From assembly GCA_017631215.1 (NCBI GenBank), contig JAGBTR010000107.1:1-14145 (forward strand): a stretch of DNA of 14,145 nt. The letters are read 5' to 3'. Numbering within the stretch: the first letter of the stretch is position 1; each line of letters starts with the position of its first letter. The notes beneath the pieces were generated by a model that worked only from the letters and a program-made list of their open reading frames with translations, made no database searches and was not told the DNA's origin. The position numbers and the translations under genes were made by a program. This document shows positions 1 to 8,600 of this stretch, piece by piece. The DNA is from Clostridia bacterium. Lineage in GTDB: Bacteria; Bacillota; Clostridia; Oscillospirales; CAG-272.

Positions 1-1450
1 CCTGTCCATCCGTCGCAATTGCTATCCTCTGCAGAACTTCAACGCTGAGGAGACCTCGGTGCTGGTCAACAGATTGCGCTTCGGCGAGAACGACAATATC
101 GTCGGCTTCGATATCGCGTGGGAGCCCCGTATCGGTAACTACGACGGTAACTGGTCGCCCAGCAACAAAAACGTCGGCTACTTCATCGGCCGCCAGGCTT
201 GGGATGACGATTGGACCGAGTGGGTCAAGACCCAGTATGGCAGCATCGCACACGCCAAGGAGCTGTGGGGCTGTGAGGTTCAGTACACCAGCCAGGGTAA
301 CCTGCTTGTGACGGACGCTATGCTTGATGATATGTCGGGCAAGTACACCAAGATGATCAATGCTTACTACCGCTTCGTGGACGATCAGGTCGCTAAGGAA
401 ATGATCGACGAGATCCTGCTGATGCAGGAGTGGGCACCCAACAGTCTGTTCACCTACCGTATGTCTATGTCGGGTAGCGGCTACCGCTCGGGCAGCTATA
501 TGCCTTCCACCTTCTGCTTCGACTTCCAGAGCCTTGCTTCCACGCTGGCTTATATGGAGCCCGAGGGATACGCACTGAGCGACACGCCTCACCAGGCACT
601 GCAGATCCCGATCGCCAACGCATATGCCCGTTACGTCAATCCCAATGCGCCCGTCGTCTGGAAGGAGTTCGGTCGCCACATCTGGGATAAGGCCAGAACG
701 GATTGTAACTTCGATCAGGCTGAAGGTCTGATGGCCTCGTCCGAGAACTACTATGCATACACGCTTGAGTACTGCCTGAACTCCTACACCTCGGGTATGT
801 ACTGCTGGTTCTATGCGGGCGGCTTCCGTATCGGTGAGGATTCCGACTACGGTATCATCAATCCCGACGGCTCTGACCGTCCGATGACCAAGCTTCTCCG
901 CGAGTATGCGCCCAAGTTCATCAACCAGGGCGAGCGTCCCGAGGCAGAGGTGCTGATCGAGGTCGAGCGTGACAATCAGCTCGGCGGTATGTTCGGTATT
1001 TACAACGCTACCAAGGACGAGGCTCGCGCGGCCTTCGACGCCGGCAAGTATTTCGACTTTGTCGATGCCAACCAGTCCGAGGCCTTTGAGAAGGTCTACG
1101 CTGACGATGTTATGGATGCCGCTGTCGGCGGTACCAAGGCTGAGGGTCTGTACCCGCTCCGCTACGTCAACGGTATGGTCAAGCAGGTCAACGTTGTCGA
1201 AAAGAACGGCAAGACCTACGCCGAGATCATGGTCTGCAACACCAAGCAGTCCACCTGGCGCGCAGGCACCGTATCGCTGGTTTCTGTGGATACCAGTGAG
1301 ATCGATATCGACTACACCTTCAATCAGGACGTCGACTACCTTGAGAACGTAACCTTTGAGGTTGAGATCTCGGGTAAGGGCGCGCTGGATCTCCGCTTCG
1401 AAATCGAGGGCGTTGAGTTCGGCCCGCTGTACACAACGACGATTCAGTAA
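1..1450 (+). CDS. C-terminal part of a clan GH-A-like glycoside hydrolase lipoprotein (array copy 1, 5'-truncated by the window)
   Basis: This is the end of a gene that begins upstream of the window. The reading frame is open from base 2 with no start, and the first residues (LSIRRNCYPLQ) align with the interior of the next three genes, so the GTG at 59 is not a real start. The 482 visible residues cover the TIM-barrel from about strand 3 onward plus the C-terminal beta-sandwich. The candidate acid/base Glu is at bases 122-124 in DIAWEPRIGNYDG, and the candidate nucleophile is at 665-667 in VVWKEFG, 181 residues later. Other array-wide blocks are RMSMSGS (458-478), YPLRYVNG and VCNTKQSTWRAGTV. 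The protein ends in FGPLYTTTIQ with no sortase motif or C-terminal membrane helix, as expected if it is anchored by an N-terminal lipid. Clan GH-A membership is inferred from motif order; family and substrate are unknown. The full gene is expected to be about 3.9 kb. Confidence 0.9.
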   Translation, partial: LSIRRNCYPLQNFNAEETSVLVNRLRFGENDNIVGFDIAWEPRIGNYDGNWSPSNKNVGYFIGRQAWDDDWTEWVKTQYGSIAHAKELWGCEVQYTSQGNLLVTDAMLDDMSGKYTKMINAYYRFVDDQVAKEMIDEILLMQEWAPNSLFTYRMSMSGSGYRSGSYMPSTFCFDFQSLASTLAYMEPEGYALSDTPHQALQIPIANAYARYVNPNAPVVWKEFGRHIWDKARTDCNFDQAEGLMASSENYYAYTLEYCLNSYTSGMYCWFYAGGFRIGEDSDYGIINPDGSDRPMTKLLREYAPKFINQGERPEAEVLIEVERDNQLGGMFGIYNATKDEARAAFDAGKYFDFVDANQSEAFEKVYADDVMDAAVGGTKAEGLYPLRYVNGMVKQVNVVEKNGKTYAEIMVCNTKQSTWRAGTVSLVSVDTSEIDIDYTFNQDVDYLENVTFEVEISGKGALDLRFEIEGVEFGPLYTTTIQ

Positions 1451-1465
1451 TCTCATAGACACCAT

Positions 1466-1494
1466 GGGACCGTCACATCCGTGGCGGTCCCTTT
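1466..1494 (+). terminator. Rho-independent terminator of array copy 1
   Basis: An 11-bp stem (1466-1476 with 1481-1491, one G-U pair, GGGACCG/CGGTCCC at its base) closes a 4-nt loop, 15 bp after the stop codon. The T-tract is short (TTT then A), so it may be weaker than the other three. Confidence 0.8.
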
Positions 1495-1542
1495 ATCACT
1501 CATCAACTGTGATATTCGCAATGTTATATGAAATGTGAGCAA

Positions 1543-1571
1543 TGGATTTCGACTATTCTTTTTGATATAAT
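1543..1571 (+). promoter_or_regulatory. Extended -10 sigma-A-type promoter of array copy 2
   Basis: A perfect TATAAT lies at 1566-1571 with TG at 1563-1564, giving an extended -10 (TGATATAAT). The -35 at 17-bp spacing (1543-1548, TGGATT) is poor, so recognition probably depends on the extended -10. Transcription would start near 1578, leaving a leader of about 33 nt. The -10 lies inside a 6-bp inverted repeat, TTTGAT/ATCAAA (1561-1575). Confidence 0.7.
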
Positions 1572-1595
1572 CAAAGTATATATATATTAGTATAT

Positions 1596-1601
1596 GGGAG
1601 G
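1596..1601 (+). promoter_or_regulatory. Shine-Dalgarno GGGAGG of array copy 2
   Basis: GGGAGG sits 9 nt before the ATG at 1611 and 6 nt before an in-frame TTG at 1608. The spacing and codon type favour the ATG. The other downstream genes use GAAAGGA instead. Confidence 0.75.
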
Positions 1602-1610
1602 ATAATCTTG

Positions 1611-4600
1611 ATGAAAAAGCATTTCACTCTTATGCTTGTCTGTCTGCTCGCTATGCTGATGCTCTGCAATATGCTTGCCTGCACGCCCGACACGCCCCCT
1701 GTTGACCCCCCCGATGATCCGGTCGTGGATGATCCCACGCAGCCGTCCACCCCGTCGACCGATGAAGACGTGGTGCTGATTGCCAACGGTACAAGCGAAT
1801 ACCGTATCGTAATCAGTGACGTCGCATCCTCGGCGACCAAGGCGCTGGCTCAGTCCCTGCGCCGTGCCATCGAAGTCGTCACAGGTGTCAAGCCTGCGCT
1901 GGTCAACGACTGGGAGAATTACGATAACAATGATGCCATTAAGGAGATCCTTGTCGGTGATACCAACCGCGAGGCATCCGATGCGCTGAAGGCTCAACTG
2001 GGCAACACCGACTACGGCATCGCCGTAATGGGAAACAAGATCGTTCTCGGCGGTAACAGCACCACGCTGGAATTTGCGGTCTCTACCTTCCTTTCTACCT
2101 ATTTTGGGTATCAGGACGAAAACAATTTTGTAGCCAAGACGACGGTCGAGCTGCCGAATGATCTCCAAACGATCAAGTCCATCTACGGCGACCGAGAGGT
2201 TGTTTTGTATGTGACCAAAGAGAGCCTGAGCTACGTTGACGATCTGCAGGCCGCATTGAAAAACGAGTGGAGAACCCTCAAGGTCGCAACGTTGGACACG
2301 CCCGTCGACGAGGTGTTTAATGCTCAGAAGTCGCGACTGGTCATCGTCGCCGGTGTGGATACGATTCCTGCCATTGCAAAGCCCGCTCTTACGTCCTATC
2401 TGAATAACGACGGTCGCGTACTGATGCTGGGCGGTCCTGCCTTTGAAAATCTGCTTTATGAGTATGACGGAGAGTGGTACAACGCCGCCAATTACGGTGA
2501 GGCAGTTCTCCTCTCGCTGGATGAAGATTGTCAGGAGATCCTTCTTGACACGTGGTCCAAAACCCTGACCAACGACCTCAAGCCCTCCAGTGACAACAAT
2601 ACTGCCGTGGTCAAGACGATCGGCAACTACGGTCTGGCGGGAAGCTCGCGTCAGCTCTTCTATGAGGTCAAAAATCTGTCGAACTGGTCAACGTCTGATC
2701 TCCGCGTAAACGTCACGCTGGAGGACGCCAACCTGATTTCCTTCTACGCCAAGCCCGGCGACGATCACACCGAGGGCTTCTCGTTTGAGGTCGAGGAAAG
2801 CAACGGCGCGCGCTGGTTTGCCGTTGTGCCCTTCTCGAGCGACGATTGGACGCTCTACACCTATCTGCCCTCCGATTTCACCTGGTACAAGTCCAGCCCC
2901 TCGCCGCGCGGCAGTGAGCCCAATCTCTCCGATATCACCAAAATTCGTATCGGTTGGGCTGCCAGCCACTCCAAGTTCACTACGGGACATCATAGCTTCT
3001 ATATGTCCGATATGACGCTGTCTTATCTCGAGTCCGAGATGACCTCTACCGAAAACGTCGACTTTGAGCTGAACGGTGTTGCTCCTCTGTATGAGCAGTA
3101 CCCTATCACCAACGGCGCCAATGTCATCACCGAGAAATCTCAGCTGTTTGTGACCGAGCGTGATTACGTGCTGCCCCAGACGCTCGTTTCCTGTCATCCC
3201 GGTGCATCGGGCATCGGCTACGGAAACGATACAAGGAGCCGCTTCATCCCCCTGCTCCGCGTGACCGATGCCAAGGGCTTGCATTCGGGCTATGCCGCGT
3301 GGATCGAACTCTACGCCTCGACGGCCAACAGTAACGGCGATATGGAAAGCTCGATGGTCGGCTATTTCGGAGCTGCCAGTGAAGACTTCTACAATGCGGA
3401 CGGCATCGCGGCTGTCGTTGAGACGGCCGTCGCTATGACGCGTAACGTATTCCTTGTGGACGGCGGTGCCAAGGAGCATACCTACGTCGCAGCCGACACA
3501 GACAACATCGTTGCAGGCGCAAAATTTGTTACCCTGCCCGGCTTTTCCAACACCGCCGAACAGGTCAGCGTTCAGGTAACGCTGTACGACGGCAACCGCT
3601 CTCTGGCCACCTATTCCACGGCGGATTTCTCGACGCTCAAGCTGAACAATTCGATCCAGGCCATTCAGGGCTCGTACGATCTCAAAAACGGTAAGCCCGA
3701 TCGCGCCGTTGCTACCCTTTCGATTGGAAAAGAAGTGGTTGACCGCATTGAGCAGGATATTCACTTCTGGGAGGCCAAGCCCGAAAGCGAGCGCAACTAC
3801 ATTTATACCGAGGACGGTTATTTCAAGCGCGACGGCGAGATCATCAACTTCTTCGGTGTCAACTATTCCCCCTCCTATAATGCCGCAAAATCCGGTGGAT
3901 ACCTTTATGATCCCACCGTCGTCTATCAAGATCTGCTCCGCATCAAGGATCTGGGCATGAATGCCATCTCGTTGTGGGCTGATATCGACACCGTTGCAGT
4001 CAATAATGACTTGCTGGACATCCTGCGCATCTGTGAGGAGCTGGAGATTTACGTCGACCTTTCCATCCGCGGATACGCCTATCCTCTCAAGAATTTCGAT
4101 GCTGCAAGGTCGGAGACGCTGATCCAGCGCCTGCACTTCCACGAAAACGACATCATTTATGCTTATGATATCTCTTGGGAGCATCGAATCGGTAACTATG
4201 ACGGTAACTGGGCACCCAACGATCACCACGGCCCCGGCTACTTCATCGGTCGCCAGGCTTGGGACGATGATTTCACCGCATGGGTTAAGGTACAGTACGG
4301 CTCTATTGAGGCCGCTGAGGCTGCTTGGGGTGTCAAGCTCAGCCGCACGGCCAAGGGCGAGCTGCTGGTAACCGATGCGATGCTGGACGACACGTCGAAA
4401 AAGTATCAGAAGGCCATTGCCGCCTACTACCGCTTCATCGATGACATCGTCTGCATCCAGATGCAGGAAAATCTGGCAACGCTGGAGTCTCTTGCACCCA
4501 ACCAGCTCATCTCCTTCCGTATGTCTATGTCGGGTAGTGCTCTGCGTACGGGCAACTTCAAGCCCTCCACCCACTGCTTTGACTTCCAGACGCTGGCATC

Positions 4601-5507
4601 CACGATGGACTTTATGCAGCCCGAAGGATATCAGCTCGGAGCTACCGATGCTCAGGCACTTCAGATCACCTTCGCGAACGCCTATGCGCGTTACGCACAG
4701 CCCGATTCCCCCGTTGTTTGGAAGGAGTTTGGCTATCACGTTTGGCCCGATCGTGTTGACGGTAACTTCTATCCCAGCGCAGACATTCAGCAGATGGCAG
4801 CCGACTATTACGAGTACGTATTCCGCTATGCGTTGACCGCACACTCCTCGGGTATGTTCTGCTGGTATTCGATAAGCGGATACCGCATCGACGAGGATTC
4901 GGACTACGGTATCTACAATCCCGACGGCTCCGACCGTCCGCTGACCGCGATCATCCGCGAGTATGCACCCAAGTTCCTCGCGCAGGGCGAGAGACAGAAC
5001 GAGGTGCTCATCGAGATCGAAAAGGATGATTATGTCGGCGGTATCTACGGTATGTTTGACGAGATCAAGGATGAGCTGGCAACGGCACACGCCGCAAACA
5101 AGCTCGTCACTCTGGTCAATGCCAAGCAGAACGGTGACGGCAAGTACGCCTACGCCGATACGCTGGTCGACTATGCGGTTGGCGATGCCAAGCCGACGAC
5201 CGGCACCTATCCCCTTCGCTATGTCAACGGTGTCGTGAAGAGTGTAACGACCTATACCGAGGGCGGTAAGACCTACGCCGATATCACCGTTTGCAACACC
5301 AAGCAGAGTATCTGGCGCGCAGGCACCGTCAAGCTGGTCTCGTATGAGACGAGCGACGTCGCTGTCGACTACCTCATCGAGGATGAGGTCGGTTATCTGG
5401 AGGACGACACGCTGACGATTCCGATCACGGGCAAGGGCGCACTTGATCTCCGCCTTGAGATCAACGGTGTTCAGTTCGGTCCTCTGCACACCACCAACGT
5501 TCGATAA
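1611..5507 (+). CDS. Multidomain lipoprotein, putative clan GH-A glycoside hydrolase (array copy 2)
   Basis: This 1298-residue protein is probably anchored on the outer face of the membrane and cleaves a glycan. The order, with rough residues, is: lipoprotein signal 1-23 with lipidated Cys24 (box MLAC); Pro/Asp linker to about 53; an N-terminal alpha/beta domain resembling those before GH67/GH20-type enzymes (54-170; AIEVVTGVK, IKEILVG-TNR); a GATase/ThuA-like segment (194-330; GRVLMLGGPAF at 268, no nucleophile Cys); a jelly-roll (338-474; AKPGDDHT, EESNGARW); an alpha/beta segment (492-621; PLYEQYPITN to FLVDGG); an Ig-like domain (628-733); a TIM-barrel (734-1127); and a C-terminal beta-sandwich to 1298. 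Candidate catalytic residues are Glu857 (DISWEHRIG) and Glu1039 (VVWKEFG). The motif YGSIEAAEAAWG recalls GH42/GH5 enzymes. His follows Glu857 where the other copies have Pro. Its barrel loop after FFGVNY is the shortest of the array (13 residues). Start chosen at ATG 1611. Domain names are inferences from motifs; the substrate is unknown. Confidence 0.9.
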   Translation: MKKHFTLMLVCLLAMLMLCNMLACTPDTPPVDPPDDPVVDDPTQPSTPSTDEDVVLIANGTSEYRIVISDVASSATKALAQSLRRAIEVVTGVKPALVNDWENYDNNDAIKEILVGDTNREASDALKAQLGNTDYGIAVMGNKIVLGGNSTTLEFAVSTFLSTYFGYQDENNFVAKTTVELPNDLQTIKSIYGDREVVLYVTKESLSYVDDLQAALKNEWRTLKVATLDTPVDEVFNAQKSRLVIVAGVDTIPAIAKPALTSYLNNDGRVLMLGGPAFENLLYEYDGEWYNAANYGEAVLLSLDEDCQEILLDTWSKTLTNDLKPSSDNNTAVVKTIGNYGLAGSSRQLFYEVKNLSNWSTSDLRVNVTLEDANLISFYAKPGDDHTEGFSFEVEESNGARWFAVVPFSSDDWTLYTYLPSDFTWYKSSPSPRGSEPNLSDITKIRIGWAASHSKFTTGHHSFYMSDMTLSYLESEMTSTENVDFELNGVAPLYEQYPITNGANVITEKSQLFVTERDYVLPQTLVSCHPGASGIGYGNDTRSRFIPLLRVTDAKGLHSGYAAWIELYASTANSNGDMESSMVGYFGAASEDFYNADGIAAVVETAVAMTRNVFLVDGGAKEHTYVAADTDNIVAGAKFVTLPGFSNTAEQVSVQVTLYDGNRSLATYSTADFSTLKLNNSIQAIQGSYDLKNGKPDRAVATLSIGKEVVDRIEQDIHFWEAKPESERNYIYTEDGYFKRDGEIINFFGVNYSPSYNAAKSGGYLYDPTVVYQDLLRIKDLGMNAISLWADIDTVAVNNDLLDILRICEELEIYVDLSIRGYAYPLKNFDAARSETLIQRLHFHENDIIYAYDISWEHRIGNYDGNWAPNDHHGPGYFIGRQAWDDDFTAWVKVQYGSIEAAEAAWGVKLSRTAKGELLVTDAMLDDTSKKYQKAIAAYYRFIDDIVCIQMQENLATLESLAPNQLISFRMSMSGSALRTGNFKPSTHCFDFQTLASTMDFMQPEGYQLGATDAQALQITFANAYARYAQPDSPVVWKEFGYHVWPDRVDGNFYPSADIQQMAADYYEYVFRYALTAHSSGMFCWYSISGYRIDEDSDYGIYNPDGSDRPLTAIIREYAPKFLAQGERQNEVLIEIEKDDYVGGIYGMFDEIKDELATAHAANKLVTLVNAKQNGDGKYAYADTLVDYAVGDAKPTTGTYPLRYVNGVVKSVTTYTEGGKTYADITVCNTKQSIWRAGTVKLVSYETSDVAVDYLIEDEVGYLEDDTLTIPITGKGALDLRLEINGVQFGPLHTTNVR

Positions 5508-5517
5508 AAAAACCAAC

Positions 5518-5558
5518 GGTGGGCTGTCACTTTACGTGGCAGTCCACCTTCTTTTTTT
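5518..5558 (+). terminator. Rho-independent terminator of array copy 2
   Basis: A 13-bp stem (5518-5530 with 5536-5548, including G-U pairs) closes a 5-nt loop and is followed by TTC and seven T (5552-5558). It begins 11 bp after the stop codon and looks like a strong terminator. Confidence 0.9.
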
Positions 5559-5603
5559 CGATACAAATTGCCGTTTTTTGCACTGCAGTTGCGCGTTTTT
5601 AAC

Positions 5604-5632
5604 TTGACAAACATTCGAGCATATGATAGAAT
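5604..5632 (+). promoter_or_regulatory. Consensus sigma-A-type promoter of array copy 3
   Basis: TTGACA (5604-5609), a 17-bp spacer and TAGAAT (5627-5632), with TG at 5624-5625, form an extended -10. It is one of the two best promoters in the window. The expected start is near 5639, leaving a leader of about 60 nt, the longest in the array. Confidence 0.85.
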
Positions 5633-5652
5633 GAAAATGATAGTATTCGTTC

Positions 5653-5678
5653 GTGTATAGCAAAAAACGCCTATACAT
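5653..5678 (+). other. Small leader hairpin upstream of array copy 3
   Basis: TGTATAG (5654-5660) pairs with CTATACA (5671-5677) around a 10-nt A-rich loop; one G-U pair may extend it. It ends 5 nt before the Shine-Dalgarno region and lies within the predicted 5' leader. The stem is AU-rich and could be fortuitous. No comparable hairpin was seen in the other leaders. Confidence 0.35.
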
Positions 5679-5683
5679 CATCA

Positions 5684-5690
5684 GAAAGGA
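5684..5690 (+). promoter_or_regulatory. Shine-Dalgarno GAAAGGA of array copy 3
   Basis: The site (aGAAAGGA) ends 9 nt before the ATG at 5700. The in-frame TTG at 5691 directly abuts it and is therefore too close to be the start. This decides the start in favour of ATG 5700. Confidence 0.8.
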
Positions 5691-5699
5691 TTGGTTACT

Positions 5700-8600
5700 A
5701 TGAGAAGACACTTGTTTCGATGCTTGATGTTTATTCTAACGTCGATTCTTTTGATTGGTCTGTGTGCCTGCCAAAAGCCCGACCCTTCACAGCCGAGCGA
5801 CCCACTTCCCCCCTCGGAAGATGATCCGTCGATCGACGATCCGCCCGCCACGGAAGATCTGATCACGCTGGTAGCGGACGGTGTGAGTGAATATCGCATT
5901 ACATACAGCGATTTTGCCAATGATTACGTCAAGTCCGAGGTTATCAGGCTTCGCAATGCGATTGAAACGGTCACCGGTGTCAAGCTCACTGTCGTGACCG
6001 ACTGGGAGGATCAAGCCAACAATGATGACATTAAGGAGATTCTGGTCGGCAAGACCAACCGTGCTGCCTCTACCGATCTCGCCAAGAAGCTCGGCGACAG
6101 CGAATACGGTGTTGCCATCTCGGGAAACAAGATCTCTCTGGGCGGCAGCCAAACCTCGCTTTCCAAGGCGGTTACGGCCTTCCTTGCCACCTATCTCGGT
6201 TATCAGAACGCAGAAACGTTCGACACCAAAGCTACGGTAACCCTACCCAAGGAGGTGCTCTCCGTGCAATCCATATACAGCGATAGAACCGTTGCATTGT
6301 ACATAACCAATCAAGATCTTCGTTACGTGGATGCACTCGCAAAATCCTTGAGGGACGCGTTCGGTAACGTTACCGTTGCCTCCTTGAATACACCGCCCTC
6401 GGAAATTTTTGATGCCAATACGCACCATCTTGTTGTTGTAGCCGGCGTCAATACGATCCCCGCCTCCTTCACAAGCAAGCTGCAAGGCTATCTGGAGAAT
6501 GGCGGTCGCGTGCTGATGCTGGGAGGCCCCGCCTTTAAAACGACGCTCTATGAATATCAGGGCGAGTGGTTCGATTTCAACGATTACATAGAAACCCTCA
6601 TCAAAGACCTTGAGGAGGACGAGCAGCAGGTCATTATGGACACGTTTTCGTCTTCATTGATCAATCGTTTTGCCTTCTCATCCGATAACAATACGCCAAG
6701 CAAAACCCAGCTCGGCAACTATGGGCTCAAGGGTAGCTCCCGCCAGTTCTTCCACGAGGTCGAGAATCTTTCCAGCTGGGCTACGCTGGCACTGGGTGTC
6801 AAGGTCGATATGAAGGACGCCAACGTCATTTCCTTCTACGCAAAGCCCGGTGACGATCATACCGACAGCTTTACCCTCGAGGTTGAGGAGAGCAACGGCT
6901 CACGCTGGTATACGGCAGTTCCCTTCATCGGTGACGATTGGGAGCACTACGCCTACCTTGCCTCCGACTTTACCTGGTTCGACACCAGCACCAGTACGCC
7001 CGCTCGCGGTGCGACGCCCGACTTATCCGACATTACAAAAATCCGCATCGGCTTTGCTGACAGCCACGCCCGAACCACGGACGGTCATCACAGCTATTAC
7101 GTCTCCGACATTAAGGTTTCGAAGTTGGATACGGATCTGATCGATATCATGGACAACAACAGACTGGTTCTGGACGGTGTCTCGCCGCTCTATGAGCAAT
7201 ATCCCATCACCAACGGTGCCAACATCGTCACGGACGCCAATCAGGTAATCGTTACCGAGCGCGATTACGTGCTTCCGAGTGAGATCATTTCGCGTCACCC
7301 CGGTCTGACGGGCATCGGTTACGACAAGGACACCCGCATCCGCTTCATTCCCCTGCTCCGCGTGACCGATGAAAAGGGTCTGCACTCGGGCTATGCCGCG
7401 TGGATCGACCTTTATGCAACGCATACGAATCACAACAGCAAGCAAGAGGGCTCGATGGTCGGCTACTTCAGCGCTGTCAGCGAGGACTTCTACAACGCAG
7501 ACGGTATCGCGGCTGTCACAGAGGCAGCGGTAGCGATGACGCGCAACGTTTTTCTTGTGGACGGCGGTACGACCGAATACACCTACCTTGCCTCTGACAA
7601 GGAGGATATCGTTGCAGGTCTGAAATACGTCACGCTCAAGGGTCAATCGCCCAAGGGTAATCTGATCGCCACGGTCGCGCTCTACAAGGGCGACAAGGTT
7701 CTGGCCGAATATTCCTCTGAAAAGATCGATATGCTCGATCTGAAGAATTCGATCAAAGCGCTTCAGGGCTCCTACGCACGAAACGGCGAGGATCCCGACC
7801 GCGTGGTTGCTACGCTGACGCTGGACGGTGAGGTCATCGACCGTCTCGAGCACGACGTCCATTTCTGGTCGCCCAAGCCGCTCGAGGAGCGCAAGTACAT
7901 TTACATCGAGGACGGCTACTTCAAGCGCGACGGTGAGATCATCTCCTTCTTCGGTGTCAACTATATGCCCTCCTATGCGGCGGCACGCCCCGAAAATGAC
8001 AACAACTTCTACTCGTCTACCACCTACCAGAGTCTGACTGCGAACGGCGCATACGACCCGACCGTGATCCATTATGATCTGGCTCGCATCAAGGACATCG
8101 GTATGAATGCCGTTGCGCTTTGGGGAGAGATTCAGTACCTCAAGGAATGCAACAACGTACTCGACCTCGCTCGTATTTGCGAGGAGCTGGGTCTTTACGT
8201 TGACCTTTCCATCCGCCCGACGGCATATCCTCTTCAGAAATACAGCGAGTCGGACGTAGAGACGCTCATCCATCGTCTGCAGTTCCACGAAAACGACAAC
8301 ATCATCGCCTTTGATATCGCTTGGGAGCCCCGTATCGGTAACTATGACGGAAGCTGGACTCCCGGACATAAATACGGTCCGCACTACTTTATCGGTCGCG
8401 ACCACTGGGACGATGAGTTCACGGCTTGGACGGCACTGCAATACGGCTCGATCGAGGCCGCCGAGCAGGCTTGGGGCGTCAAGCTTGAGCGAAACGCGAA
8501 GGGTGACCTGCTTCTGTCGGATGCAATGCTGGATGATACGACGGGAAAATATCAGAAGGCTGTTGCCGCCTACTATCGCTTTATTGATGATATCGTCAGC

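Noticed and set aside
59..61. GTG at 59 as the start of a 463-residue protein
   Set aside because: The frame is open to the window edge, the upstream residues align with the interior of the other copies, and starting here would cut the TIM-barrel.
1400..1450. Sortase or other C-terminal surface anchor
   Set aside because: The C-termini end in FGPL plus about six residues, with no LPxTG motif, hydrophobic helix or basic tail; the N-terminal lipid is sufficient for anchoring.
969..1538. Small plus-strand open frames overlapping the genes in other frames (also near 2785, 3709, 4159, 4375, 4963, 6850, 7828, 8311, 9109 and 13723)
   Set aside because: They are Arg/Ser/Pro-rich frame-shifted readings of the conserved gene, without ribosome sites or conserved sequence of their own.
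1608..1610. TTG at 1608, and TTG at 5691, as start codons
   Set aside because: ATG at 1611 and at 5700 have better spacing to the Shine-Dalgarno sites and give standard M-K-K and M-R-R lipoprotein signals with Cys24 in register.
2688..5516. 942-codon open frame on the minus strand, and similar ones at 7023-9293, 11928-13799, 10512-11447 and 1587-2168
   Set aside because: Each is exactly codon-aligned with the plus-strand gene, so it is open only because TTA, CTA and TCA codons are avoided. The products have no recognisable motifs, and the plus-strand proteins are conserved between copies.
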